A stretch of DNA of 64,000 nt, taken from assembly GCF_030269925.1 (NCBI RefSeq), contig NC_085126.1:4156501-4220500 (forward strand). The letters are read 5' to 3'. Positions 52,950 to 64,000 of this stretch are shown here, one piece after another. Position 1 is the stretch's first letter, and each line of letters opens with the position of its first letter. A program made the translations under genes and the position numbers. This DNA comes from Bombyx mori (Eukaryota > Arthropoda > Insecta > Lepidoptera > Bombycidae). Below the pieces are notes generated by a model, which made no database searches, was not told where the DNA came from, and saw only the letters and a list, made by a program, of their open reading frames with translations.

Positions 52950-54590
52950 AAAATAAATTTTAATGTGCTCTCCAATTCTTATAAGGTCTTGTTCACCTGC
53001 GCGTGATTTATATGACGCTTTTGTTCTTGTTGTATGTTAAAATTAAATTCAATTTTTTTAACGAAAATGCCGTTTTTTGGATCTTAAGTGTTTTAGTTTG
53101 TTTTAAGACACTATTTTCTCGAATAGGGTTGCCTTCTAAAGCTTTTTTGTGTATTTTTTTTAACTAAGTTTGTTTCACAAAGTTTATTGTAATTTATAGG
53201 ATATTTTGGTCTCATATTGGTCATTGATCTCATATTGATTGGATTTATTTTTTAATCTGGTATGTAATATTATTGTTTTTTTTTCAAACTATCCTCTAAT
53301 TTGTTAAAGCGTTTTCATGTGTTTTTTTATTTATTTTTTATGCCGTACCTAATTACAAGTATATATTATTCATAATATTTAAATTAATTTTGTTGTTGTC
53401 AGAGAATTAAAAAATAAAAACAAATCAGACAATTAAATTGAAATTTACGTTGAAATCTAAGTTTAATTAAATATTTAATAGTTATTTTCAGTATTTTGAT
53501 GTCTACTTAAAATGAAGAAAAAAAAGCGATTTTAGTATTAAATATGTATGCTTCATGTTAAATCTATTAACATGTGGAATAGGTATATTATTATGTCAGT
53601 ATTATCAAGCGTTCACACAGAGCCACTAATAAACTAGACTCAAATATTAAATAAAGTTTGAAAAAAATACCTAATGTTTTTAGGGATAAAAACACTCAAT
53701 AGATTTTTCTGTTCTAAATCTCCTATTACGTGCTTTTGATCTGTAATAAAATTTGATACTATGAACACAGATGAACCGCCATCCGTTTCTGCCACGAAGT
53801 ATTTATAACTAGCTTATTTTTCCTCACGGCAGTACTATGTGGCCGGTGCCTAATATTTATCAGCTGATTTCTCACAATTGCCAATAGCGTTTTGTAAGGA
53901 ACGGGAAATTTCAAAAGGATTTTCAATCACTGTTCTAAGACTTCAGTGGATGGTACAATGCTTTTATTGAACATAAATCCAATATATCAGTTGTATCTGT
54001 ATTTTGTTCAACAATAAGATATGCTATTAGAAGCCCGGTTGGATATTACCATGTTACTTATTTTGTCGGGAAGTAATATTTTCATTTTGATAAATAGAAC
54101 GATTGTTATCCGATACAATTGAGACTTTGGTATGATGTTTAATGTTTAATTATTCTGTAGTTTCTCTGAATTCATCTACCTTTTAAAAAAGTAATTATTT
54201 AAAAACAAACAACATAATAGACTTTTGATGAAACTTCGCTCGGTGTGAATGCTGATTAAGTCATGTTACAATTTGTATAATCTTGTTATGTCGACTTAAT
54301 ATATGATAGTTCTACATTTAACTATTAGAACATTATATTTTTCTATAAATAAAACTATCAAAGACTTTTACTGTAATCAATGTTTTCCATTTTGTTTGTC
54401 GTTCGTGTTATCCGAAATCCGTTAACCGAATAAAAAAATTGAGTGATTTAGAATCTTATTAACAAGCTTTACGAATTTTAATTAATAAATCAATTACATA
54501 TTTTTTTTTGTAATCCAAACATTTAATAGGTCGTGTGTTGAGACTTTTACGTTACCTTACTCACTTTGTCTACGCTTCAAACTTTAGTGT
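52950..54590. other. AT-rich intergenic sequence
   Basis: 1.6 kb, very AT-rich with T-runs. No gene or repeat family seen. Confidence 0.5.
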
Positions 54591-54596
54591 ATAATT

Positions 54597-54853
54597 GAGG
54601 CCATCAGCGTAAAAGTGGCCTAACCCACAATTTTTCAAAATTGGTGCTTCTAAATTGCAATTTATTTGGAACAAAATAAATTTTGACGCAAAACCGGCCT
54701 ATCCCTAGTTTCAGTGATAGATAACAAATGGCTTTGTAAACATTATTTTCGCGCGTATTGTTTTTGCCTACGAAGCAGTGTAAAAGTAAATTCAAACCTC
54801 GATATCTCCATACTAACTATAGTAAGCTTAGGCCACTTTTGCGCTGACGGCCT
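54597..54853. mobile_element. MITE (GGCCGTCAGCGCAAAAGTGG family), copy 2
   Basis: The left end GAGGCCATCAGCGTAAAAGT and right end ACTTTTGCGCTGACGGCCTC form a 27-bp inverted repeat with two mismatches. No ORF. Same size as the copy at 31618. Confidence 0.85.
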
Positions 54854-55240
54854 CGATTGTAACCAGCCCGCAATCTAACACAATATTAAGTGTACCGACG
54901 CGTGAAGTTAATGAACGCGGTGAGTTTCCTACGCTTTAGATTGCTGGTTATTAAATAGGCCAACCATTAAAAAACTAAGTATGTATTGTTATCAAACTTA
55001 GCAAACAAATTTTGGTATAATTGAGTTAGGTACTATATTATTTTCTAGATCCAATGTTTTAATTTTTTTTTGTCTCATTCTCTCATCACGTAACGAATAT
55101 AACGTCCGTAGTGTATGTTCATACTTTACACAATTAAAACACATAAAGATTTGATTTTTTAATTTGGTTTCCCAATTTAGTATCATTTGACACGAACGAT
55201 ACATTATGAAACTTTATTAAATGTAAGATGTTTATATATA

Positions 55241-55404
55241 CAGGCTGTTACAAAACAGTGTCAAATATTTTGAAAAAAAAAAACAGCGTTTTTCAAAGAT
55301 ATCGATAGAAATATCAAAAATGAAAATGATCATTTTTCCAACAGCTATTTCACTAACTTTTATACCACTTCATAAGTGTTTGATAGTGTTTTGTGAACAT
55401 CCTG
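55241..55404. mobile_element. MITE with CAGG...CCTG ends
   Basis: TATACAGGCTGTTACAAAAC at the left and GTTTTGTGAACATCCTGTAT at the right are inverted with two differences. They are flanked by TATA, so TA or TATA may be the target. 164 bp, no ORF. Confidence 0.7.
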
Positions 55405-55763
55405 TATAATTATTATTAAGTATAAATATGTGTGTGTGTTGTTAGACGTATTTAGGTGTTCACTGTTACTTTTCATATTTCTAAAAAAAGAGAGTGCTCG
55501 TGTTAGATAGGATTTGAACATATTGACGGATTTGTGCAGATTTCGAACAAGAACTAAATATACCATAAAGTATTATTATACATTTTTTTCTACTCGACTT
55601 CTAGGACTTTGAAGTATTTAATTATTTATAGAGTGCGATCTGACATTGTGATATCTCGGGTTTCTTTTATTTAGGTTAAGTGGGTGTCGAATTAAAAGCG
55701 TTGAGAAATCCAGAAGCGCAGGTTCATGGTAAAAATTTAGAATAATAGCAAAAAGTTTGAAGT

Positions 55764-56358
55764 CGTCGTGGCCTAAAGGATAAGACGTCCGGTGCATTCG
55801 TATGTAGCGATGCACCGGTGTTCGAATCCCGCAGGCGGGTACCAATTTTTCTAATGAAATACGTATAATGGTAATTACGGTGTTTAAATAAGAAAAGACG
55901 AAATTGCGTTTCTTCTAAACAACAAGAAACAACATTTAATGCCCTTTCTTCAATAATTCTTTAACACACATTTCACAACGTCCATTAACCGAAAAATTAT
56001 TTAAACAACAATCATTTGTCATATGACAGATTGACATTCAATCATTCATTACATACGTACTCAACAAATGTTCACGATTGACTTCCACGGTGAAGGACAA
56101 ACATCGTGTAATAAAAATCAAACCCGCAAAATTATAACTTGCGTAATCACTGGTGGTAGGACCTCTTGGGAGTCCGCACGGGTAGGTACCACCACCCCGC
56201 CTATTTACGCCGTGAAGCAGTAATGCGTTTCGGTTCGAAGGGTGAGGGTAGCCGTTGTAACTATACTGAGACCTTAGAACTTATATCTCGAGGTGGGTGG
56301 CACATTTACGTTGTAGATGTCTATGGGCTCCAGTAACCACTTAACACCAGGTGGGTTA
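55764..56358 (+). mobile_element. Long Bm1 SINE interrupted by an insertion
   Basis: Head GTCGTGGCCTAAAGGATAAG and GTGTTCGAATCCCGCAGGCG up to ATACGTA (55859-55865), then resumption at ATACGTACTCAACAAATG (56053). The 3' end is truncated after CACCAGGTGGGT, with no poly(A). Confidence 0.88.
55866..56052. mobile_element. 187-bp insertion inside Bm1
   Basis: It is flanked by ATACGTA at both sides, as a target duplication would be. The ends (TAATGGTAATTACGG; TTCAATCATTCATTAC) are only weakly inverted. It has no ORF and no copy elsewhere in the window. The class is unknown. Confidence 0.65.
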
Positions 56359-56461
56359 AAACTCTTGGATTTCAAATCTTAAAACCTATTGTCTCATATA
56401 CAACTCGTGTTGTTCTTTGAAATTAATACTGCAAGACCCTAATCGATGTAGGACTCAATTT

Positions 56462-56690
56462 TTTTTCGTATGCTGACGGGTAAATTTGCTCACGGCTCAT
56501 TTGGTAATGAGTGGTTACCGTTAGTCTATAGACATGGACGAATTAAACACCGCCACTCATCTTCAAACCTGAGTTCCAAGTCTCAGTAACATTGCATAGT
56601 ACAAAAGCAGTGGGGACACTTCAAACTGGAGCGCATTACTGCTGCTCGGCAGAATTAGGCGGGGTCACAAGACATCGTAACATCAGTAAA
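56462..56690 (-). mobile_element. Bm1-like SINE relic, old
   Basis: The order of Bm1 blocks is kept (GCTCACGGCTCATTTGGTAA, GCGCATTACTGCTGCTCGGC) with heavy divergence. Confidence 0.6.
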
Positions 56691-56927
56691 GTTACCTGTA
56701 CTATAGTGTGTCGTAAATTCGATATATCATTCTGCAATGGTTCATAGAACACAGTCGTACTAAATTTCATTTAAATAAAGCATTTAGATAAATATCCGGT
56801 CAGATTTGAAATCATGACGGTATTTCGCCGCAGTTTCTTGCTGCCACCGTAGCGCACAGGACCTAACATGGACAATTATTTCACATTTATTTAAGTTTTA
56901 TATATATTTTAATATTCTATTGATTTT

Positions 56928-57168
56928 TTTTTATTGCTTACATGGGTGCACGAGCTCACAGCCCACCTGGTGTTAAGTGGTTACTGGAACCCATAGACAT
57001 CTACAACATAAATGCGCCACCCACCTTGAGATATAAGTTTTAAGGTCTCAGTATAGTTAAAACGGCTGCCCCACCCTTCAAACCGAAACGCATTACTGCT
57101 TCACGACAGAAATAGGTAGGGTGGTGGTACCTACCCGTGCGGACTCACAAGAGGTCCTACCACCAGTA
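56928..57168 (-). mobile_element. Bm1 SINE body, minus orientation
   Basis: From TTTTATTGCTTACATGGGTG to GAGGTCCTACCACCAGTAAA. Confidence 0.92.
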
Positions 57169-57229
57169 AAAAGTAAATTGAGGTATGTATATATGAATGT
57201 ATGTTATATTGTTCACAATTATTGCAGGT

Positions 57230-57424
57230 ACGTTAAATATGAAACGAAAATACACAATATCTCGACATGACGATTACGTTCTTAGCTATTTCAAACGCGT
57301 AAGCCACGAGCTCAAAGGACTAAAGCCTCGGACGCATCCCACAGACCGCAGTCTTCGGATTACGACAGAGTTTACATTCAGGAACACTACTGTTGTGTTC
57401 TTAATAGTATTTAAGTTGTGTCTC
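57230..57424 (+). other. Unrecognised short open frame after a possible splice acceptor
   Basis: TTATTGCAG at 57221-57229 resembles a 3' splice site and is followed by an open frame (MKRKYTISRHDDYVLSYFKR, VSHELKGLKPRTHP). I do not recognise the protein, and no partner exon is seen. It could be chance. Confidence 0.25.
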
Positions 57425-57432
57425 AAACGTAC

Positions 57433-57692
57433 GACTTAACTTTGTAATAACGTACAAAAAATAACATATTTTTTTATCATTCATTGACCACGATCTCAGA
57501 GCGTTCGTTTGCGGAATACACTAACTCTTTTGCAAACAACCGTGAATGAAGTGTACCACAATAAGTTCTCACGTTACCATGGGTTTTTGCGAAACCTCCA
57601 GTTTTATTATCTTTATACCTCGAATAGAACTTAAAATTCATATTTTTATAGTGAGGAACTTCGTTACTATCCGGTGTCCCACGACACCACAC
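57433..57692 (-). repeat. Unclassified element (GGAACGAAGTTCC family), copy 2
   Basis: Matches 41895-42178 over nearly all its length, ending GGAACTTCGTTACTATCC, GGTGTCCCACGACACC. Confidence 0.65.
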
Positions 57693-58034
57693 ATCTTTTT
57701 TTTCAAATCACAACAATATATGTAGGTAAGATCAATGAGTCGTTCGTATTCAATACTTGAAATCTTAAATTACTTCTAATGTATTATGAAAAAACAACCA
57801 GTTTTAACGTTTTAAGTTTAAAGATAATTCATTTTCAATTATAATAGTTGCGCTAATGGCAAGAGAACTAAACACAAAGCCGAATGTACGGGATTTTTGT
57901 CACAAAAAAGACGTGCTAATGAGGTTACTCTAATTTAATACGGGAACAGTTTCTTTATAACTACACAGCTTGCTGTTTTACAATATATCGGGTGTACAGT
58001 CATCGGGTACAATATATGTACATATATCGGGTTT

Positions 58035-58305
58035 ACTGGTAGTAGGACCTCTTGTGATTTACTGGTGGTAGGAACTCTTGTGAGTCCGCACGGGTAGGTT
58101 CCACCACCCCGCCTATTTCTGCCGTGAAGCAATAATGCGTTTCGGTTTGAAGGGTGGGGCAGCCGTTGTAACTGTACTTGAGACCTTAGAACTTATATCT
58201 CAAGGTGGGTAGCGCGTTTACGTTGTAGATGTCTATGCACTCCAGTAACCACTTAACACCAGGTGGACTGTGAGCACGTCCACCCATCTAAGCAGTAAAA
58301 AATAA
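58035..58305 (+). mobile_element. Bm1 SINE with duplicated 5' edge
   Basis: TTTACTGGTAGTAGGACCTC, TTGTGA at 58034 is followed at once by TTTACTGGTGGTAGGAACTC and the rest of the body to ATCTAAGCAGTAAAAAA. The first 26 bp are present twice. Confidence 0.9.
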
Positions 58306-58617
58306 AAATAGAACTGGACGACGTATACAGGTTTTTTATTGGCCCGAACGAACCTCACAGCATGATGGTAAATTAATACTGGTAGTTATGACGTCATAGA
58401 TTGATTGCGCCCGTATTATTGTCGAAGACGGAGTATAATGGTTTCTCGCTCTTTATATCGTAAGGAATACCTATTTTAAGACCGTTAACATTAGGTAAAC
58501 TAAGCCGCATTGACAAAAATTACAACCGCAAAAAAGCATTCAAAACAGTACAAATAAGGCTATATTCCAGCGATCTTTGCTCAGAATCATTATGCTAATT
58601 TGGAGAGGCTTACGACG

Positions 58618-58690
58618 AAAGGAAAGATCTTCCACCGAGCGGGTGATATTGCTCGGTAGACCGACGGTCCGAATGTTGTTGTTCGGAACT
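58618..58690. repeat. Dispersed repeat shared with 63612-63668
   Basis: CACCGAGCGGGTGATATTG, GGTAGACCGACGGTCCGAAT, GTTGTTGTT recurs at 63612-63668. The unit is part of some larger element; the class is unknown. Confidence 0.6.
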
Positions 58691-58837
58691 TGTATATAGG
58701 TATGCGTTTTATCTTGAAAATGTCGTAAGCGAGATTCAGGCATCTGTCAATTATCTTGCGTTGTATGATGGCTACTCGCCACACTAATATAAAAAAAAGG
58801 AAAACACGTAATCTGATAGTTTTTTAAAACTTATTAA

Positions 58838-59062
58838 TTGCTTAGTTGGGTGAGCTAGTTCACAGCCCACCTGATGCTAAATAGTTATCGAAGCCCATTC
58901 ACATTAACAACTTAACTACCGCCATCCATCATTCAGACATGAGCTTTAAGTTTTATGGGACAATAGCTGCCGCATCCATCCAACTGAAATATATTACTGC
59001 TTCACGGCAAAAACAGTCAGGGGTTGTCCGTGTGAGCTCAAAAGACGCCCTAAGAGCAGTAA
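58838..59062 (-). mobile_element. Bm1-like SINE relic, old
   Basis: AATTGCTTAGTTGGGTGAGC, CACAGCCCACCTGATGCTAA and ATTACTGCTTCACGGCAAAA in Bm1 order, highly diverged. Confidence 0.65.
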
Positions 59063-59627
59063 GAAAAGGTTGGACAGTCATACTTATGCGCACTCCACCA
59101 GTATTTACCCAAATGTTAATGTTAGTCTTTAAGGCGTGTTTACTTAGAAAGCTCTACTTGTCAAAGGTGTACGATATGCCCCGTTATTTTGCCCGTTCGT
59201 TGTGACTGATAAACAAATAAATAACAAGACTAATAGTGCAAACCAAAGACAATGGCGACTTTGTTGAAAAACAAAAAAATCAGTGTTGTTACAAGCTTTT
59301 CTATGTTTTTACTCAAACACCCGGAATCTGTTTTCGACACGATAATAAAATCACGATTTCCTGGTTAATTTAATTTATATTATGGATAAATGTTTAAATC
59401 TGCACAAATCTGCAAATTCCTCGAAAAGGAAGATTGAGCTTTAAGTAGGTATCTTCGTACTTTGTAAGCTCTGTTTCAGTGACTTCTAATACCCTTGATT
59501 AAACTTACGTAACGTAAACAGCTGGAGGTGAGGTAATTTACTTTAGTCCCTTATTATAAAACTTAATATTTATTAATATTCTTAAGTTTTATACGTTCAT
59601 TATAATAATTAATATTTATATAAAGTA

Positions 59628-59837
59628 CTAGTCGTACTCGCCCGCTTCGCTGGGAATTTAAAATTAACATTATTATTTATTGTCATTATTATTAGGGAAT
59701 TTAACACTCATTCAGCCTATTCATTATGTACATGTATTTTCTACATGGATACCAAGTTTCAAGTCAATCGGATGCATGGTTCAGTAGTTATAACGGAACA
59801 TCCGAAAAACCACTGTAGATTTATATATTAGTATAGA
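59628..59837 (-). mobile_element. Non-autonomous Helitron (family A)
   Basis: Minus-strand TCTATACTAATATATAAATC to GCGGGCGAGTACGACTAG. A short deletion removes part of the TATTTATATGAGTG segment. Confidence 0.8.
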
Positions 59838-60099
59838 CTACATTATTACATTACTACATTATTATTTCAGATATTTTTTTTAATTGCCCTTGTAAGCAGA
59901 TGACTTGTAGGCCTACCTGATGGGCAAAAATATATGAGACTTGAAAAACGTTAAATTTTTCATGTAATGTCTTGTCATGCATTTGGATTAGGATTTTCAT
60001 CTACAAGTTTTATGTTGGATAGGGATTTTAGAAAATGTTAAAAACAATTGAATTCTTTATTTAATCATGAATATCCTGCGTGAGTATTTCGTTAGTGTC

Positions 60100-60480
60100 C
60101 TCCAATATACTTTATTGCCTTTTTAGGCCGAGCATAATATGGCCCACCTGATGATGAGTAGTTACCCTAGTTCTTAGACGTGAGCAATGCTAAGGACGTA
60201 GCCAAGTCGCCGCCTACACTCTGCAAGCCTCGTTTAAAGAATAACATGTCATTGCGTTCGACAAGCACCATAGGAGTTCGTCGACAAAAAAGATCTTTGG
60301 AAATGCACGGTAGATGAACGCAGTGGTCCTAGGTAGTATGGATGAACACTACTCCACTAGCGAGCTTAGCGATGGTAAAAACTTAACGATTAGACCATAT
60401 CAAACAATGCCTCAGAGCATTCTCCGTGGAACACACGGTACATAACACAGGGAGACCAGAAGTCAGTTGAATTGAACTGA
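60100..60480 (-). mobile_element. LINE 3' end, decayed
   Basis: Same family as 49408: CTTTATTGCCTTTTTAGGCC, ATGGCCCACCTGATGATGAG and CTCAGAGCATTCTCCGTGGA, with many substitutions. A further scrap lies at 59876-59925. Confidence 0.7.
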
Positions 60481-60522
60481 ATTCAAGTCATCCCAGATGA
60501 TTACTCGCCCCAAGAATTCTCC

Positions 60523-60668
60523 ACTTACTGAGACCTTAGAACTTATATCTCAAAGTGGGCGGCGCATTTACGTTGTGATGTCTATGGGCTTCAGTAAACA
60601 CTTAACACCTGGTGGGCTGTGAGCTCGTCCACTCATCTGCAGGCAATAAATCAGGCAATAAAAAAATA
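60523..60668 (+). mobile_element. Bm1 SINE, 3' half
   Basis: From TTACTGAGACCTTAGAACTT to CATCTGCAGGCAATAAATCA, GGCAATAAAAAA. Confidence 0.88.
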
Positions 60669-60930
60669 ATGTACCTCATTTCTAAGGTGGTTGAATTCAT
60701 CGGATAGCTTTGTGTTATATATTATGATTATATGTCATATATACAATTTTATAATAAATTTTTCATATATACATTTTTTACAATTTTTATTTTACAGAGT
60801 GTAATGAATCACAGTTAGATTATTTGGTAAGAAACTAGAGTTGGTTTATATTTTTATTTTATACACGATAGCTTTGAATTGATACTGTCAGTGAAGAAGT
60901 ATACTTTACTGTATCTTTTTGAAAAGCTCA

Positions 60931-61183
60931 TCTATACTGATATTATATAAATCTACAGTGGTTTTTACGGATGTTCCGTTATAACTACTGAACCATGCAT
61001 CCGATTGACTTGAAATTTGGTATCCATGTAGAAAATAAATGAACTAAATGGATAGCCTAATATTTATATGAGTGTTGGGCTACCTACACCAGTTGCGGGG
61101 GCTTTAATGATGAGAATCTTTGTGGGGGTGAGAAATAATAATGTTAATTTTAAAGGCCCAGCGAAGCGGACGGGTACAGCTAG
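60931..61183 (+). mobile_element. Non-autonomous Helitron (family A, long form)
   Basis: TCTATACTGATATTATATAA to GGACGGGTACAGCTAG before T. It keeps the GCGGGGGCTTTAATGATGAG segment also seen in 1384-1819, so the two form one subfamily. Confidence 0.8.
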
Positions 61184-61397
61184 TTTATTATATAAACTGT
61201 AATCTGAAGTTATTGGAACAGAGCACATATTTCTATCTTAGGTTCTATTTACTTTTTTGTCGTGTGTTGAAAAAAAATCCTAAATTTAGTAATAATAAAA
61301 AAAAGTGTTGTAATTTTCTGAAATAAAATGATGGTATTATAATATTGTTTTAATTTACCCTTGCATCTTATTTTATATACAGATTGAATTTTACGTA

Positions 61398-61816
61398 CTA
61401 GAGGTCCTGCAGTAGTCGAAATTCGACTATAATTAATTGGATTTGTAAGTTTGTACACTATTATGATTGCATTTTATACTTCTATAATCACAAATTTTGC
61501 CAAGGCTACACAATAAAAAATATTAATAAAGACAAACAATATTTAATCTATTCTCAATTTGACCACAGATGTCGAGAACAAAAGTTTGACAATAAATAGT
61601 ATGCATGCGTGTGTGCGTCAAATACATGGTATGTAGTGTGTGTAATGTTTTCTTTATTGATTTAATGTATCTTTTATGCCATATTTGAAAAAAATATTAG
61701 CATTGTGCACTTCTTCTCTATATTCTCTATAAGTGTGCAAAATTTCATACTCCTCCGTCCGCGCAATTTTCGTAAAAAGGGATACAAAGTTTTTGCTTCA
61801 CGTATTAATATATAGA
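61398..61816 (-). mobile_element. Non-autonomous Helitron (family C)
   Basis: Minus-strand TCTATATATTAATACGTGAA to ATTTCGACTACTGCAGGACC then TCTAG. Complete. Confidence 0.82.
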
Positions 61817-62035
61817 TGATCATCATTTCATAGTCTACATGACCAACAAATACTGACGTCGATACTTGCCTCCAATGACTCGAGATTTGAATTATGTGAT
61901 TCCTAATTTATTTAAAATTCTTAATCAACCTAAATTGATTTTCCCACTTCGTTCGAAAGAGAACAAAAATATATACGATTTCTTAATTAATTATTTTTGC
62001 ATGATCTCTCAATACCTTCGACTTTTTATTTCTCA

Positions 62036-62462
62036 CTAGTGGTCCCGGAGTAATCGAAATTCGATTATAATTAATTGAAATTATAAGTTTCAACATTATT
62101 ATGGTCCTCTTGTTACAGATTTTGCCAAGACTACACTATAGACAAATACTCGTAATATTAAAGATAAACAATACTAACCTATTTTCAATTTGACTACAGA
62201 CTTTAAGCAATAACAAAAGTTTGACAATACTTCAGTGCAATAAACAAAGAGTATATGTGTGTGTGTGTCAAATACATGGTAGTGTGTGTAATGTTTTCTT
62301 TATTGATTTAATGTATCTTTTATGCATTATTTTTAAAAAATATTAGCATTATGCACTTCTTCTCTATATTCTCTATAAGTGTGGAAAATTTCATACTCCT
62401 CCGTCCGCGCAATTTTCGTAAAAAGGGATACAAAGTTTTTGCTTCACGTATTAATATATAGA
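62036..62462 (-). mobile_element. Non-autonomous Helitron (family C), same orientation as its neighbour
   Basis: Minus-strand TCTATATATTAATACGTGAA to AATTTCGATTACTCCGGGAC then CACTAG. 219 bp from the copy at 61398; the spacer is unrelated. Confidence 0.82.
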
Positions 62463-62464
62463 TA

Positions 62465-63010
62465 TTAGCACTTTTGAGTAGAAGTATTTATTAAAGGCTA
62501 AAATGCCTTATTCTTCTTTATTCTTTATTGTACACACAGTTAATATTACAGTAATTGCGATAAGATATAAAAAATAGCGAGCTCAACTCACCAATTGAGT
62601 TTTCTACCAGCTAACCGTTCTTAACGAAGGAAAGCTTTAAATGAGTGGGTAGAAGAATACAATCTAATCAATTTACAATCTAAACAATAACAATAATAAT
62701 AATAAAAAAAAAACACCATATTGGTTTGCCATCAAATAAACCGTGTAGTTGTACATTACAATCTAGTCAAGTGGTAAAAATACATAGTCGACGGACGTAT
62801 ACGTACGTAGCACTCAACATATTGCATTCATAACATAACCATGATAGTTTGCTTATGAATATGACCACCCGGCGTACTTTATGTAAAGGGTTTATCGGAG
62901 TCTGAATGTAATTTTACGTTGCTATTTGCCGTGTTGGGCCTATAATATTCCGACACTACGCTTTTAATATGATTTTCTCAATAAATAATAATAAATAGCC
63001 AACAATATCA
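62465..63010. other. Intergenic, unique with a LINE-tail scrap
   Basis: TTCTTTATTGTACACACAGT near 62520 resembles a LINE 3' end in reverse. The rest is unrecognised. Confidence 0.4.
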
Positions 63011-63014
63011 TATT

Positions 63015-63260
63015 TTTACTGGTGGTAGGACCTCTTGTGACTCCGTGCGGGTAGGTACCACCACCCTGCCTGTTTCTGCCGTGAAGCAGTAATGCGTTTC
63101 GGTTTGAAGGGTGGGGCTGCCGTTGTAACTATACTTGAGACCTTAGAACTTAGATATCAAGGTGGGCGGCGCATTTACGTGCTAGATGTCTATGGGCTCC
63201 AGTAACCACTTAACACCAGGTAGGCTGTGAGCTCGTCCACCCATATAAGCACTAAAAAAA
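63015..63260 (+). mobile_element. Bm1 SINE body
   Basis: From TTTTTACTGGTGGTAGGACC to ATATAAGCACTAAAAAAATC. Confidence 0.92.
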
Positions 63261-63668
63261 TCATTACGTCGGCGTATTACATCATTGATTAACAAAGACA
63301 AAATAAAAAAGCTTTTGAGCAGAAACTAAATTCTATTTATATCTCCTCTCAAAACTTTATACAGAAGTATATCGTATGACCATTAACGGTAGAGCGGGAG
63401 TAAATATGGCAATATCACTGGCAGGGGCGGCATGCAGACTGGCAATGCCAATAAGACAATGTTTGTTTAGGACCGGCTCGATTGTGTTTACCGTTACACC
63501 GGCGGTGCTTGTCGATTGACTGGATAATAAAAATATATTCGATATTGAACGACTTGATAACTTTCGGTATAAAAAGAGACTTTTTAACGTGTAGGCTTAG
63601 ACTACGAAAGTAAATCTTTCACCGAGCGGGTGATATTGTTTGGTAGACCGACGATCCAAATGTTGTTG

Positions 63669-64000
63669 TTGTTTTTTTTTTTTCCTACCTAAGCTGACAG
63701 CCTTGAGAGGCTATTTCAGCGTAGCCTTAACTAGTAGTTGAGCTCACGGGGATCAAGCCAGAGTATTGCTAACACTGGCCCTAGCGAGAGCACCGCTTCG
63801 CAGAATCTACCACCGGATCGAATACGCGACCCACTGAGAAGATCCGGCGAAAAACTCAGTGGGATGTGTCTATGGGTTACTTCGCTCGTCGAGCTCTTCG
63901 TCGCAAGCGACGGGTTCGACGCGGACGGTGACCAGTGCTTTTGGTACCTAAAAGCACCATTAATGGATCGGGAGGATCCGTAATGATGTGTTTTGGGCGA
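63669..64000 (-). mobile_element. Retroelement 3' region, cut by the window end
   Basis: A T-run (63670-63682) followed by CTACCTAAGCTGACAGCCTT, GAAGATCCGGCGAAAAACTC and GGTACCTAAAAGCACCATTA. GC-rich relative to flanks; read from the minus strand it ends in poly(A). Likely a LINE tail. The open frame over 63738-63983 is probably antisense to it. Confidence 0.6.

Noticed and set aside
63738..63983. 81-residue plus-strand protein at the window end
   Set aside because: Lies antisense within a retroelement 3' region that starts with a T-run; no known domain.
1..64000. Endogenous retrovirus or LTR element
   Set aside because: No paired long direct repeats, protease or integrase motifs were seen; all reverse transcriptase pieces are of non-LTR type.

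Overview
The window is nuclear DNA of a silkworm (Bombyx mori or the very close B. mandarina). The evidence is about 25 copies of the tRNA-derived Bm1 SINE, several lepidopteran Helitron families, a maT (DD37D) transposon, R1-, RTE- and CR1-type LINEs, high AT content and GT/AG introns. It is not bacterial, and most short open frames are chance or transposon-derived.

One host gene runs left to right across most of the window. It is an RGK-family (Rad/Gem/Kir/Rem) Ras-like GTPase, built from seven coding exons at 5535-5721, 28574-28673, 29347-29455, 40323-40414, 41011-41203, 44868-45025 and 50828-50959. All six exon junctions keep phase. The join encodes about 323 residues: an N-terminal extension, a G domain (P-loop GDAGVGKT, NKAD, ETSS), a basic C-terminal tail and the RGK signature ending SKSCENLHVL, with no CAAX box. 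A poly(A) signal follows at 51062. The coding start is not secure: the first exon seen begins in mid-codon, so an upstream exon is missing. An in-frame ATG at 28554 offers an alternative start, and exon 6 has two in-frame acceptors 30 nt apart.

By region: 1-5500 holds a TIR element, Bm1 copies, a tandemly duplicated Helitron, an open-frame maT transposon (2655-4119) and a tRNA-headed SINE. Intron 1 (5.7-28.6 kb) holds a nearly complete two-ORF LINE on the minus strand (about 6.7-11.6 kb) split by one nested LINE tail, relics of RTE and mariner elements, two inverted copies of a Bm1-spacer-Helitron composite (16.5-17.1 and 23.9-24.4 kb), and a 57-bp hairpin-bearing minisatellite at 26 kb. Intron 3 (29.5-40.3 kb) holds a GA microsatellite, a palindromic MITE, Helitrons, an R1-like tail with clean target duplications, and SINEs. 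Introns 4-6 are dense in Bm1 and carry a GC-rich R1-type LINE at 46.4-47.6 kb. Downstream of the gene (51.1-64 kb) I see only repeats and AT-rich sequence, with no second convincing host gene.

The LINEs supply the machinery that mobilises SINEs, and the non-autonomous Helitrons and MITEs have no helper in this window. The only intact transposase frame is the maT one. I found no evidence of an undescribed gene system. The most informative signals are transposon-shaped splice sites in the RGK gene, the inverted composite duplication, the dimeric minisatellite and the unusual double left end of the maT element.
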